A DNA stretch of 64,000 nucleotides from positions 7,501 to 71,500 of the forward strand of contig CAUJNA010003002.1 in NCBI GenBank assembly GCA_963377175.1. The letters run 5' to 3'. Each line of letters opens with the position of its first letter. Positions within the stretch are counted from its first letter, which is position 1. The notes under the pieces are model-generated. The model was not told where the DNA came from, made no database searches, and saw only the letters and a program-made list of their open reading frames with translations. The position numbers and the translations under genes are program-made. Origin of the DNA: Effrenium voratum. Lineage: Eukaryota > Sar > Dinophyceae > Suessiales > Symbiodiniaceae. Positions 1 through 11,905 of the stretch are shown piece by piece.

Positions 1-162
1 CTCTCGCAACCCTGCAGTGACAGCAAATCACAGCCTGCTAGCAACAAGGCTATTGGTGCCGGGCGTAAACCCGCAAGACAATCCGTTTTTGGACAATGGC
101 TGGGAAGCTGGCGTGCAATCCAGCAATTGACACAAAGCACTTTATTTCCTATGAGTGCCTTC

Positions 163-313
163 CTGCAAGCGCCAATGCCAATGAAGAGTTAGCTGAGGCC
201 AACTGGGCCTTACGCGCCAGAGTCGACATTCCGAAGCAAGCGTTGGTCATCTGAGGAATCACATGACAAGGCAACCAGTTCCAGTTTCTGGCGCCGGACA
301 TGCTCTTGTAGAC
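163..313 (-). CDS. Exon of unidentified minus-strand gene E
   Basis: Starts after an acceptor reading TGCAAG on the minus strand and begins VYKSMSGARNWNWLP. It continues through HVIPQMTNACFGMSTL to a small-residue run ending ALALA. It joins the exon at 666-751 in phase 0 across a 352-base intron. The 3' end is placed at a possible GA donor near 162; if that is wrong, the frame runs another few codons to a stop. The function is unknown. The gene continues towards or past the left edge. Confidence 0.45.
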
Positions 314-665
314 CTTGCAGGCGCGCGGAGAGATCGCTGTGAAAGGCCCCAACCGTTTCGTCTATGATGATGGCGAAAGCGTCAAGTTCCCTCTAGCAGA
401 GCCTGCGACATCAGAAGTTGTTATGCGCATACAAGTCATCACCAACGAAAGAGGGCGTAGCAACTCCAAAGATCGTCGGACCAGCGAGGCAGGATTGTTG
501 GACTCTCGATAAGAAGAACAAGCAACGCACTCGCGTTTGCGTCACGCCTCGAAAGGCGCTGTTCGCACCAGCAGGGGTGAAAAGAATGTCCCATAGATCC
601 AGAACAGATCAGCCAAGATTGCAACAAAAGGTGGAGATTCAGACGCGCTGAAGGAAGAAGGACAC

Positions 666-751
666 ATCAGTTTTGCCACGTGCGCGCCCGTTTCCAACAT
701 ACTTGCCGTAGAAAAAGGCCTCGCCGCCCTTGCTGCCCATGTATTCACACG
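666..751 (-). CDS. Exon of unidentified minus-strand gene E
   Basis: Internal exon of 86 bases. On the minus strand it follows an acceptor ending CACAG and reads CEYMGSKGGEAFFYG, then KYVGNGRARGKTD, before a GT donor. The composition is that of a folded protein, unlike the low-complexity frames around it. It leaves phase 0, which matches the start of the exon at 163-313, so the two join in frame. The family is not recognised. Further exons may lie at 775-1010. Confidence 0.5.
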
Positions 752-774
752 CTGTGCTTCCCAGGATTTTCCGC

Positions 775-1010
775 AACCATGTCACACATCAGATCGTCGC
801 AGAGAAACAGATCCAGGGCCGAAAGGTACCCCTGGCAGGGGTGGTTGGGAGGGGGTTAAAAAACTGCTCGGGCGAGCGTGGTGTATGTTTCTTGCGTCCC
901 GAACAAGCCAAGTGCGCTTTGCCGAGTTCCGCAGTTCGACTGGTTCGTTCTAGACATGCGTTGAAACACCTTGATATACTGCGTTTTCCCATGTGCCCTT
1001 GGAAGGGTTT
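775..1010 (-). other. Possible further upstream exons of gene E
   Basis: Two minus-strand stretches look coding but their splice phases could not be closed. Around 780-834 the frame reads YLSALDLFLCDDLMCDMVA after a CAG. Around 950-1015 it reads EENPSKGTWENAVYQGVS. Both have balanced composition and lie upstream of the better-supported exons. Confidence 0.25.
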
Positions 1011-1019
1011 TCCTCGTTG

Positions 1020-2469
<1,450 letters not shown>

Positions 2470-4560
2470 GCAAGAAGTGCAAATACGAGGATGTCAAGGC
2501 TGTGCGTTTTGCGGAACTTGTCTGGTTGCTTGTTTTTCATGTTTAATTCTGAAGAACTGCTGAATTGCAGGCTGCCGAATTGTGCATTGCAGCCAAGGTG
2601 GGATTCGCACGGATCTGTTGGACGGTTGGAGTCTGCTTTACAATGGGGAGCCCCCTTTTGGATGAGTTCCAAGGGGCACCAATGGACCAGATAAAAGCCA
2701 CTGGGTCCATTCTTGGAAGCACTCAGACATTTTGAGGACATTGCCGCAGAGTACTTGCAAGATGCCAATCGGTGGGAGGAGGCTGGAGACAGACGAGCAT
2801 CTCGAATGTTTCTCACCTGACAATTTCAGCCATAGCCATTCGATGGATTTTCGCGGACGCTTCATGAGCTTGAACAGCCTCCTGCGTTGCCTCAGGTACG
2901 CTTTTGGATCGACAAGTGCTGTATCCGAGCCTTGGCAGTACCCAAAGCTGAGGAGAGTTGACAGATGTTGGTAGGCCTAGAATGTTCAGGACAAAACGAG
3001 CCAGAGTTCATGGCCGTGTCCATTCAGCTGATCGAGGCTGTATGGATAGTACAAAAGCAAAGCTGAGCGTTGAGACTTCAGGAGTTTATACAGCTTTGCG
3101 ATGGCATGGTGGTGATTTTGACTTGGTCCTACCTGCAGCGGCTGTGGCCCGTGCCTTTCCGATTGAGATCGGTTGAGAGATCGGTTGAGAGATCGGTTTG
3201 ACAGGTGCGTCTACGAGTGGGCGTGCTTTCTGGTCTTTCACGAGTCGGGACGAAGCCCAAGGATTGGAGCGAGGGAGCGCGAGCGACTGAGGCCACACGA
3301 CCTGGTCATCTGTGCTGAGTCCCTCTACCGTGCCGGGACAGAGGAACGGGAGAGACGGGGAACGGGACAGAGGAACGGGAGAGAAGGGGAACGGGACAGA
3401 GGAACGGGAGAGAAGGGGAACGGGAGAGAAAGGGCATATCATGCTGAGATCTGTTTGTTTCACCTGAATTCCCTCCGCGTGCGGTGCTACTGGGCTGCTC
3501 GTTTCCCATTGCTTAGCGGGCAGCTTCTTGTTCCCAGCAATTTCACCTTAATTTCACCTTGTACAGGCAGTCTTTGCGGCTCTTCTCTTTAGCCTAGGCC
3601 TTTGGCCATAAGTTTTCGAAAGGGAGCTAACACAAACTCACGACACGCTTTGCTTCCCAAGTTGCATGCGTTCCGATCGGGCAACAGAAGCGAGCATGCT
3701 AAAAGAGACAAGAAAAGCCCACCGAAGAGTTTGCAACACCTCCAGGCGGGCCGGTTTTCTTGTTCCCTTCCAAGGCATCCTGAAAGGAGTTCCCTTTGAG
3801 GTAGACACGCATTCAGCGCATATAGCGTATTCCTATGTCTTGCTTCATTGCCAAAAAAGGCTTGCCATGGCACGGCCAAATCGCCTGGGAAGGAGCGCTT
3901 CCTGGAGTCCGTGCGCCACTTCTCTGTGAGGAGCTGCCAGCCGGGCTCCCAGCCACAAGCACAGAAATGCGAAATCTTTCCGCATGTTGTTTTTCAGGCG
4001 GAAAGCGGAAAGAGAGGAAAGACGGACTGGATCTTGCCGAGGTGTTCAGATCCGGCGGATCGAAGTGTGCTGAGACAGAAGATCAGTGAGTCCGATCCTT
4101 GAAACGGGTGGCCATGCCATCCAGCGAAACGGAGCGAAACCTGAGGTACTACGGTTGCTGCGAGAACTTCGAGCGGTTCTTGCGTGTCTCAGCATCGGCC
4201 TAGGGGATGCAAAGCAAAGAGCAAGGAAGCAAGGAAGTAATGGGTCGAGTCGATGGTCGCCTTCGAGGTCATTGCCATCACAGTGCGCTGCCTGGCAGCC
4301 CGTGCTGCCGGGGCCCGGCTTTGAGTGCGTGCCAACGCGAGCCCGGCCAGCGAGGCTCGCAACCACCTTTGCATTGGGAAGTGGATCTCGCTGGCGGAAG
4401 AGCTGGGTCTGAAGGAGCGCGAGCTTTCGGCATCTGGAAATTTGAAGTCGAAAGCTATGCCAAGCTGAGCCGCTGAGCACTCGCAAGGAGTTGGCAGCTG
4501 GCCTTCAAAAAGCCGCAGCTCTGGTATGGCCTCAATGCCAAATCTTGGGTTTTGAGCAGT
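2470..4560 (+). CDS. Multi-exon plus-strand gene F, family unknown
   Basis: Several plus-strand stretches look like exons. 2470-2524 follows TTCCCAG and reads KKCKYEDVKAVRFAELV. 2698-2806 contains ALRHFEDIAAEYLQDANRWE. 2896-2952 reads VRFWIDKCCIRALAVPKAE with a GA donor. 4355-4429 follows GCGAG, has 25 codons containing IGKWISLAEELGLKERELS, and ends at a GC donor. About 4480-4550 contains WQLAFKKPQLWYGLNAKSW. A further candidate near 3996-4089 follows TTTTTCAG. Phases were checked only within exons, so they may belong to more than one gene. No domain is recognised. Confidence 0.4.
3335..3432. repeat. 29-bp G/A-rich tandem repeat, about 3 copies
   Basis: The unit begins GGGACAGAGGAACGGGAGAG and is nearly identical in each copy. 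It lies in presumed intron or intergenic host DNA. Confidence 0.85.
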
Positions 4561-4779
4561 TGGCCAGGCTCCTCAGGCTTGGCGCCAACAAGCAATGGAG
4601 GAATGGATGCGTGCACCAGATTCTCCATGTTTGGGATTTCTTGCAGATGGGTTGTCCGCGGTCCCTGGGGTGAACTCGAGTCGGGGCACACGCACAGTTG
4701 CTTTGCAGACCGAAGGAGCAAGTTTCAGATATGCAGTTTTACATCAAGGCAGGCCTCGGGGAATGGGGTAGGGTTTACG

Positions 4780-4940
4780 CATGAGTGCGGAGGTGTGTGT
4801 GTCTTTGTGTGTGTGTCTTTATGGGTATGTCTGTGTGTGTGTGTGTGCGCGTGTCTCCTCGTGTGTCTCTGTGTCTCCGTAGCTGTGTCTGTGTCTGTGT
4901 TTGTATCTCTGTGTGTGTGTGTGTCTGTTTGTTTGTGTCT
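4780..4940. repeat. GT-rich simple sequence
   Basis: Irregular GT/GTC/TCTGTG tract that gives Val/Cys-rich frames on the plus strand and Thr/His-rich frames on the minus strand. Non-coding. Confidence 0.85.
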
Positions 4941-5482
4941 TGCTTGTTCCTGTGACCGTTCCTGGACCCAGACCGATTGTGAGGAATTCTACTCACTCCA
5001 AAGCAGTCATCCGTGTCTACAGGTGAATGTAGGTTTAACAAGAATGCCAAGAGCCACAAAGAATTGAAGAAAGCAAATGCAGGGCTGTGGATGCGGGACA
5101 TACGGTTTCTGTGGTGGGTCAAGGTATCACCAGTTCGTCCTGACTTCCCCGTGCCATGAAATGCCCCACCAAGCAGCAAGCATGAAAGGCCCAAAGCGAC
5201 ACCTGGTTTGCCGAGCACATGTTTCCAATCCTAGCGGCGGAGCGGCGCCGTGCTGCCGGCCACTTATGGATGGGTCCGACTTAATGGCCAATACATGACT
5301 TGAGTTACATCTTGGGTCTAAGGTTCAAAGACACATCTTCCGCACGATGATTCTTCGCAAGGAAACTGCTGCGGCCCCACTCCGGATTCTCTGGATTGCC
5401 TTGAGAGGAAATGTTCGAGCGAGGTCCGCAGAGCGCTGAGCGCCAGAGCCCCAAATCGCCTTTTGTTTTCTCCCAAACCTTC

Positions 5483-5523
5483 GTCGACGCATTCGACGCA
5501 TTCGACGCATTCGACGCATTCGA
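5483..5523. repeat. 9-bp tandem repeat (ATTCGACGC)
   Basis: About four and a half exact copies. Confidence 0.9.
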
Positions 5524-5603
5524 AAGGACTCGAACTTCAAGCAGCCAACTCTCAAAGCCGGCAGGGCCTTGAGAGCACGGGCCCCAGTGCGACAGTGCAG
5601 TCC

Positions 5604-5739
5604 GAGTTGCGAGTTGCGAGTTGCGAGTTGCGAGTTGCGAGTTGCGAGTTGCGAGTTGCGAGTTGCGAGTTGCGAGTTGCGAGTTGCGAGTTGCGAGTTG
5701 CGAGTTGCGAGTTGCGAGTTGCGAGTTGCGAGTTGCGAG
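5604..5739. repeat. Heptanucleotide array (GAGTTGC), about 19 copies
   Basis: Near-perfect array. Because 7 is not a multiple of 3, all frames cycle through the same residues, giving ELRVASC on plus and SQLATRN on minus; the open frames across it are artefacts. Confidence 0.95.
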
Positions 5740-5969
5740 TGGCAGTCAGATGGCTTGAGATGGCTTTGGATGGCTTTGGATAGCTTTGGATGGCTTGAGG
5801 TCAGACACAAATTAGCGCCCGCTACAGCATGAGGCGAATTTTAAGTGTCTGAAGCTGAGTGATACACTGGTCACATTGCAAGATTGTGTTGCTTGTGTTC
5901 TTGGGCTTGGCGCACTCAGCCACTCGATCCGATGGACCGTATGGCCGAAGCCAAATGCATGAGATGTAG

Positions 5970-6271
5970 TTCTACTTGTTTGCAAAAGTCGATTCCTGCT
6001 CCCTTGCGGAGAGAATCGAGAACGGGCGGGTTGAATCCTGCAGTGAGCTTGGCAAAAGGCCGGCATACGCTTGCCGTGGCATGTGTCAAGCTTGCTGTTT
6101 CAGGCGGAAGCACGAATTCCAAAGTATTTTCACAAGTTGTCTCTTGCTTTCAGATCTTTCAGGCATTTGGCCAAGGCCGCAGATTGCCCCTACGCGGCAG
6201 TCCGCGAGTGCCTTGAGCTCGGCCTTGACGGCCTTGGTTCCAAGTCCTGGGAGTGGGTTGAAGTAAATTAA
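5970..6271 (+). other. Possible plus-strand exons, unassigned
   Basis: Weak candidates with acceptor-like TTTCAG sites: a stretch containing AERIENGRVESCSELGKRP near 6010-6075, AEARIPKYFHK just after 6100, and HLAKAADCPYAAVRECLELG near 6160-6220. They share a strand with gene F and the kinase exons, but no phase chain could be completed. Confidence 0.25.
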
Positions 6272-8540
6272 GTGATACAACCCGCCAACCCGGTGAATTT
6301 GTGCAAGTGCTATAGATGCGCGGGACAATACAGGTGCGGAACCATGCGGAAGCTGCCTGGGGAATTGTGGTTTTCTAGCATCTTTTCATGAAACCTGTCA
6401 ACTCAGACTCATGCATTGGTGCAGCCCAAGCACGGCGTAGATTTTTAGTCCAATGAGACAAACTGTGCACAGACTGTGGACAGACTGCCTCCTTGATTCT
6501 GTCTTTCTTGAGTTGTTGCCGGAAGGTGTATTTCATCAAGCTTTCAGAGCATTGCTGTGTGGCAGAATTTGTGCACGCCTCGAGCGAACGGTTTGTGCGC
6601 CTGAAGGGACTGCACGAAACCAGAGGGCATTTTGGGCCGGAGACGTGAGCGGATCCGTGCATTTCGTTACGCCGCGCTTGTAGAGATTGCGCGTTTGCAA
6701 CCCACACCCGACATCCGAGGCTTGAGAGCCAAAACATGCCGCGAGTCTGCATCTCTCCGATCTCGAACACGTGGCTCGTATACGCAGTTCCGCGGGGCTC
6801 GAGCGTGAAAGTGTAGGGGTTTGTGTGTTATGTTTTTCCATATGGCTACATCGTAAATCTAGAAGTGACAGTGAGAGTTGGCTGGTTGCTCCTGATTCCC
6901 ATTCTCACATCATAGCGGGGAACGTCCGTCTTTGCAATGATTCGGCTGGCGGTATAGTTGCAGTCATGGTTTCTCCCTGAAAGCAAAATTATCGCGTGTG
7001 TCATCGTGCGAATCTCAGGGGGAAGTTCTCCAGAGTTGGGTGCAGGGCTGGATGTTCGCGTGGCAAGATATATGTTTTTGAGCCCTCGTGCTTCGAGTCG
7101 TCGAGAGAGTTGGAAAGTTGGTCTCAGGTCGACTCGACATGGGCTGAGTTTGATTCGGCTTGAGGGGTTTGACACGGGCTCTCAGGTTGGTTCTCGGGGT
7201 TCTCGGGTTTCGCGCAAGAGCATGGGAGTCCCGAGAGCCTTCTCACTGGGCTCAAGGCACGGCAAGGCCGGCACATCCCTGGGCCAAGATGTGACGCCAT
7301 GGGCTCGTCCTTGTGCCACCTCGAGAGTGCAGCTCTCAAGCCATCTCAAGCCATCTCGAGCCATCTCGACCCCAGAGAACTTGAGGTGAGGAAGCAAGCC
7401 TGACAATTTGGCAAATGGGCAATCTGATTGTCGCAAAGCCCCTCACGCGGCAGGGCGGTGAGCTTTGCGACCGAGCACCCAAATGTGCTGCTCTCACGAA
7501 TCTCATGTAGCTCATGTGGCTCATGTAGCTCATGCGCTTGGAGTCCCGAGGCGCGGCCAGATGCGACGCTGTGCCGTGCAGCGGGAGCCGAGATCGCCAG
7601 AGCCCAGGAATGCACGCAACTACTTCAACGTGCGGCAAGTGAATGATCAAATACAGGTTCAGCGCCTGGGGTACAGTGACCCACGCGCAGGAAACGGCAC
7701 AAACAAAGCAGGCTGAAACCAACAAGTTTTCACGTCTTCCAAGTCAAGCGGAAATGGATGTATCCACTGTTGACACATCCATTCAAAGCATGCGGGTTCT
7801 AAGATCTCTGTTTTCGCTGGCTGGTCACCTGGTCACCCCTTTGCAGGTTTAGGTCGCCCATGTGTTGAGACAGACCGGCTGCAGGCTCGAGGGAAGATCT
7901 TGCGGCCTCTGCCTCTTGCGGTTTTGGTCGGCGGGCAGAAAGCCTAAGCTGAGGACTGGACAAAGCTGGAGCTGGGTTTGGCGACCGGTCGGCGCGGATC
8001 GCAGATGCCTTGCATTTTGCATCTCATTTGTTTCGCATCTTTTTTGGACGGCAGCACGGCAGCACGGCAAGGCATCCGCGTAGGGCAAAGCCCACGTGCC
8101 GGCGCCCGGTGGTCAGCCCTGGCTGTGTGTGGCCCAGATTTCTTCCACCAAGCCTGATCAGTGCGAGATGCGAGATAGCCCAGGTCTTGTCACACGATAC
8201 TTCGGCACCACTGAAGGACCGAGAACTTTGCGATGGAATCTACGCGTCTTTTCTCCAGGGATCGGAGCGGATGCCAGCTACCAAGAGCCACCCGACCCCG
8301 CAGAGGATCGGGGACTCGGGGACTCGGGGACTCGGGGACTCGGGGATTCGACGGGGGGACGCGGGGTGCGCAGGTCTACGAGCTAAAGCCACGGCCCATC
8401 GGCAGGAAGCTCAGCGAATTGGGACGGCCGAAACCCTGAAACCACCTGAAACTTCAAGAGAAGACGGAAGGAGGGACAGAGGGAAAGAGGGAAAGAGGGA
8501 GCGGTGAGTCGGTGAGACCTAAGCTTCATAGCCTGAGCGT
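6272..8540. other. No gene recognised
   Basis: Host-type sequence with short tandem repeats near 7325-7372 (CTCAAGCCAT type), 7495-7535 (CATGTAGCT type) and 8308-8348 (GGGGACTC). Nothing else could be supported. Confidence 0.4.
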
Positions 8541-9010
8541 GTCGGTTTCTCAGGCTTTGGCTCCTCTGGGGAGGCCCGACACTCGATGGATCAATGGATC
8601 TGTGGATCTGTGTAGATCTGTTGGAAGGTGCTGCTGGCAAGGCATCGGAGCACCAGGCCGTTTGTGCCGGGAGTCTTGCAGATCCAGCATTTGGACCAGG
8701 GCTCTTCGAGCGCTGAAAAAGAAGTCTAAGGCAAGTGGGTCCAAATGGCTTCCATTGCTTCCATTGCCGCATCACAGCCCGAGTTCTCACAGGTTTCGAG
8801 AAAAAGGCTCATCGTGGATGAAGATGAGGCGCACTTGAGCGTTTTGTTGCCTTTGTCCTTATCAAGTCAGCAAGCGGGCCAGGGACAGCCGACTCCACAT
8901 GAAGTTGGTAGAAGGCGGCGAGATGAGGTGCGCATCCCAATGCATGCCAATGCCCTCATGTTACTTATACTTATGTAGCAAACAAACACTGAAACGCGAC
9001 AATTCAATAG

Positions 9011-9064
9011 CACATGAGAAACGGGAGATCGAGGTGCGAGAGGTGGAAGCCCTTCTACGCAGTG
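9011..9064 (+). CDS. Protein kinase exon: helix-C region
   Basis: Follows CAATAG and reads HEKREIEVREVEALLRS. This is the EREIEV...L pattern that precedes LDHPN in calcium-dependent and related Ser/Thr kinases. It ends at a GA donor in phase 1, matching the next exon. The Gly-rich loop may be a small exon at about 8549-8585 (FGSSGEAR after TTTCTCAG), but that is uncertain. Confidence 0.6.
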
Positions 9065-9114
9065 GACCCCAGCTTTCGACATTCGACAAATTCGCTTTCC
9101 GACGCTTGCCTTAG

Positions 9115-9170
9115 GCCTAGACCATCCCAATGTGGTCAAGCTCTTTGAGGTGTTTGAGGATCAGGAGAAC
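9115..9170 (+). CDS. Protein kinase exon: LDHPNVVKLFEVFED
   Basis: Follows GCCTTAG and encodes LDHPNVVKLFEVFEDQEN, a near-canonical subdomain IV to V segment of CDPK/CaMK-like kinases (established family signature). It enters in phase 1 and leaves in phase 0 at a GC donor. The intron to the next exon contains a 9-bp ATGGCTTCC array. Confidence 0.75.
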
Positions 9171-9185
9171 GCACGTGATCCGGAA

Positions 9186-9229
9186 TCCATGGCTTCCATG
9201 GCTTCCATGGCTTCCATGGCTTCCATGGC
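9186..9229. repeat. 9-bp tandem repeat in kinase intron
   Basis: About five copies of ATGGCTTCC between kinase exons 2 and 3. Confidence 0.9.
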
Positions 9230-9278
9230 CTGCCAGAGTATGAGTTGTGAGCCTGGCTCTGTCGGAGCGTTCCTTGAG

Positions 9279-9345
9279 GACAGCATTTGCCTGGTGCTCG
9301 AGCTCTTGCCGGGCAGCAGTCTGCTGGAGCTGCTTATGCCAAAGA
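9279..9345 (+). CDS. Protein kinase exon: hinge region, last kinase exon seen
   Basis: After CTTGAG the frame reads DSICLVLELLPGSSLLELL, matching the beta-5/hinge pattern LVLELLPGGSL of Ser/Thr kinases. It joins the preceding exon in phase 0. The 3' boundary is uncertain. No exon for the catalytic loop (HRDLKPEN) or DFG motif appears before the AT-rich viral block begins about 300 bases on, nor after it within the window. The gene is therefore either interrupted or continues through a very large intron. Confidence 0.65.
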
Positions 9346-9403
9346 GCTCAAGCACCAGACTCAGCCAGCCCTTTCCCTGTTTGGAATCGTGTTTGAAGCA
9401 ACC

Positions 9404-9606
9404 TATTCGTTATTGGCATTTATTGGCACCTGTTGGCACCTATTGCCATCTATTGCCATCTACTCTGGCACCAATTCGCACCTATTGGAACCTAATGGCA
9501 CCTATTGGCATTTGCTGGCAGTTGTTGGCATCCTCAGGCATTTGTTGGCATCAATTGGCATCTATTGAAATCTATTGGCACCTGTTGGCACCTAGTGGCA
9601 TCTATT
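9404..9606. repeat. Degenerate 11-bp repeat (TTGGCACCTAT) next to the viral block
   Basis: About 18 irregular copies of a unit close to TTGGCACCTAT, with variants such as TTGGCATCTAT. The array ends where base composition turns AT-rich. Confidence 0.85.
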
Positions 9607-9924
9607 AGTTAGAGTGGGCTCCTTCTCCACTCAAGACATTTCATAACAGTCTCAACCTCAAATTCTTTCAAAAAGTCACATTTTTCTCATTTCTATTCCA
9701 TCATTCTTGTCATTGTTAGGATGCTGGAGTGGAAATAGGAGTATAGGGTAGTTCATAGGATATGGTTATTGGATGGTAGAAAAGATGGGCAAGGTTAAGT
9801 TCATTCATATAGAAAGAACATCAACAATAAATTTTCAATAAAAATAGAGTATAACTATAGTACAATGAAAGGTTATAAAGTTTTACAATGTTAATATATA
9901 TTATAATTAAATAATATGAATAAA

Positions 9925-10242
9925 CAGTCGCCCCAAAAAGGGGGAACAGACGCCGCAAAAAGGGGGAACAGTCGCCCCAAAAAGGGGGAACAATCGCCCC
10001 AAAAAAGGGGGAACAGTCGCCCCAAAAAGGGGGAACAGTCGCCCCAAAGAAGGGGGAACAGTCGCCCCAAAAAAGGGGGAACAGTCGCCCCAAAAAAGGG
10101 GGAACAGTCGCCCCAAAAAAGGGGGAACAGTCGCCCCAAAAAAGGGGGAACAGTCGCCCCAAAAAAGGGGGAACAGTCGCCCCAAAAAAGGGGGAACAGT
10201 CGCCCCAAAAAAGGGGGAACAGTCGCCCCAAAAAAGGGGGAA
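9925..10242. repeat. 23-bp tandem array, about 14 copies, each a C4-A6-G5 mini-hairpin
   Basis: The unit is CAGTCGCCCCAAAAAAGGGG plus GAA. Copies are contiguous with variation mostly in A-run length (5 or 6). Each has a CCCC/GGGG inverted repeat around the A run. There are no spacers, so it is not a CRISPR array. It lies at the left end of the viral block inside AT-rich sequence. Confidence 0.95.
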
Positions 10243-10332
10243 CCCCACCTAATTTCAAGAAAAACATGCTGTTTTGTCGTTGGATGAACCTAGAAATTTC
10301 AAGTTTCAAGCCCAACCCCAAACTCAAAATCC

Positions 10333-10948
10333 TTAATCCGTCAAACTCACCAAGATTTCACTAATTAATTCGCTAGGTAGTCTATATAAATCTTCCTGCT
10401 TATGTATTATTGGATTGTCTCCCCATTTTTCCTTGTTTCCATTTGGCAGTCTTTGCGCAGTTTCAATATGTTTATTTTTCCTGATGTTGCCACAATCCTT
10501 TTTACATAAATCTCTAGGTTTCCAAGTTGTAATGTTATTCCATAGCCTAGTCCTCTTTCTGTAATTAAATCCATATTTATAATAATCTACATCTTTAAAA
10601 TCAAACTCATCCATAAACTCCTGATTTTTCAATAACCCAGTTTGGGGATTTTCGATTACACAATATTTAGGATCAAAATATTTGATAATATCAATAGATT
10701 TTTAAGACAATACTATTTGCATATTTGATATTCCTAATTCCCGTAGTTTTTGCTTTGCTGTATTCCGTACATGGAGGACTTGCCCACACAAAATCAAAAT
10801 GGTTCCTATCAAATTGTTCATAATCCCATTTCAAAATATCAGTATTTATATCAGCATTTTTCAAATCCAATGAAATAACATTGAAACCCATTGCTTTTGC
10901 AACAAGTCCAACACTGCCTGTCCCGCTAAACATCTCTAATAAGTTCAT
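10333..10948 (-). pseudogene. C5 DNA cytosine methyltransferase, frameshifted
   Basis: The N-terminal part starts at 10948 (ATG) with motif I LEMFSGTGSVGLVAKAMG (SAM binding). It has the catalytic motif IV ASPPCTEYS, with the PC cysteine. The C-terminal part, in another frame, has ENPQTGLL (ENx motif), GFNYRKRTRLW (motif VIII-like) and a Cys-containing segment CKKDCG. The two halves become one frame if the A5 run (T5 on the plus strand, 10699-10703) loses one base, so a single-base insertion is the likely lesion. The intact enzyme would be about 200 residues, short for the family and typical of small virus or phage versions. It lies 26 bases downstream of the coiled-coil gene at 10975-11247. 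Confidence 0.8.
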
Positions 10949-10974
10949 TATTAAAGATATTGAGATAATATTAT

Positions 10975-11247
10975 CTATGAATAAATCCCTGATTCTTCAT
11001 CATAGTCAATTTGATAAAACGTCATAGTGGAAGACTTCGGTTCTTTAATTTCTTTGGTATTAAGTTTGTTTAAGTAAATATTTCTTTTATTTTTATATTC
11101 GCCACTGGTTCTATCTACTTCTTTACTTTGATAACTGTTTGTTAACGGTTTCTTCTTTTCCATTTCTTGCAAGATTTCTAAAATATTCTTATTCTGTTCT
11201 AAAACCTTATTCAGTTTTTTAACAATCTTATCTAATCCTTCATCCAT
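10975..11247 (-). CDS. Hypothetical 90-residue protein with N-terminal coiled coil
   Basis: Intact frame with ATG at 11247 and a TAG stop. Residues 1-35 form a heptad-like acidic and Lys-rich helix (IVKKLNKVLEQNKNILEILQ); the rest is polar. It stands between the zinc-ribbon frame and the methyltransferase on the same strand, so co-transcription is plausible. No family is recognised. Confidence 0.6.
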   Translation of the reverse strand: MDEGLDKIVKKLNKVLEQNKNILEILQEMEKKKPLTNSYQSKEVDRTSGEYKNKRNIYLNKLNTKEIKEPKSSTMTFYQIDYDEESGIYS

Positions 11248-11323
11248 GTAAATATATACTAAATTATAAAGCTAAACTGTTAAAACTAAATGTTGCAATT
11301 ATGTTAAATCTACTCTTTAAATA

Positions 11324-11578
11324 CTATTTTTTCATTATTTTACGTATAGTTTCCTGAGTTTCGTTATCACCATTATCGGATGGCGATGCATGCATTCCCC
11401 ATTTGATAGCAATATTATAAACATCTGTTTCTAAGTTTATACTGTCTTTAGTTTTATCAATATTCATTTTCTTATCATTTTTACTTATTTTGAAACTTGT
11501 TGGAATACACGAGCATTTACAATTTCCTTTCTTTTGTATTTCTAATTCATTTTTGATTTCTATCATCTTTTTACACAT
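11324..11578 (-). CDS. Small zinc-ribbon-like protein, probably 5'-truncated
   Basis: The first ATG is at 11578, but the same frame is open upstream to 11654, where it follows an in-frame TAA. The upstream part is an acidic linker (SSSDEEKEEIVK) leading into FACPMCKKM. Together with CKCSC about 20 residues on, this makes a plausible CxxC...CxCxC zinc site. Starting at the ATG would delete the first cysteine of the pair, so the true protein probably began further upstream and its start has been lost. Function unknown; inferred nucleic-acid binding is only a guess. Confidence 0.5.
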   Translation of the reverse strand: MCKKMIEIKNELEIQKKGNCKCSCIPTSFKISKNDKKMNIDKTKDSINLETDVYNIAIKWGMHASPSDNGDNETQETIRKIMKK

Positions 11579-11739
11579 CGGACAAGCAAACTCAATAACT
11601 GATGTTTCTTTAACAATTTCTTCTTTTTCTTCATCAGATGAAGAAGCAATTGGTTATGTCTTATTCTTTTTGTTTTTTCTTTCCCATTTATATTAATATT
11701 TACATTTTTATTTTTGAAATATTGTATTCCTAACTTAAT

Positions 11740-11853
11740 TCATTCTAATGTATAGTAGCATACTTTCTTACATTTACTATCAGTTATTACAACATGTTCT
11801 ACTTTCTCTACTTCATTTATTATATTAATATAATCTGAATAATTTCTATTCAT
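11740..11853 (-). CDS. Small ORF with a stop at a likely Trp codon
   Basis: ATG at 11853 begins MNRNYSDYINIINEVEKVE. After 37 codons a TGA follows YYTLE. The same frame continues for about 50 sense codons beginning IKLGIQYFKNKN, so the TGA looks like a mutated TGG or a recoded Trp. It is the last leftward gene; the neighbouring frame at 11906 runs the other way, with only 52 bases between them. Confidence 0.4.
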   Translation of the reverse strand: MNRNYSDYINIINEVEKVEHVVITDSKCKKVCYYTLE

Positions 11854-11905
11854 ATAATTAATAAGATGAAATAATTATTAAAATAATTATTTGATCTTAT
11901 TATTC
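11854..11905. promoter_or_regulatory. Divergent AT-rich intergenic spacer
   Basis: Fifty-two bases separate the leftward set (from 11853) and the rightward set (from 11906). They contain an imperfect palindrome of AATAATTATT type around 11872-11892. Its position suggests a bidirectional promoter, but no known viral promoter motif is identifiable. Confidence 0.3.

Noticed and set aside
9821..10327. Minus frame with PPFLGRLFPLFWGD repeats and a possible CRISPR array
   Set aside because: Direct translation of the contiguous 23-bp array; there are no spacers between units and no cas genes.
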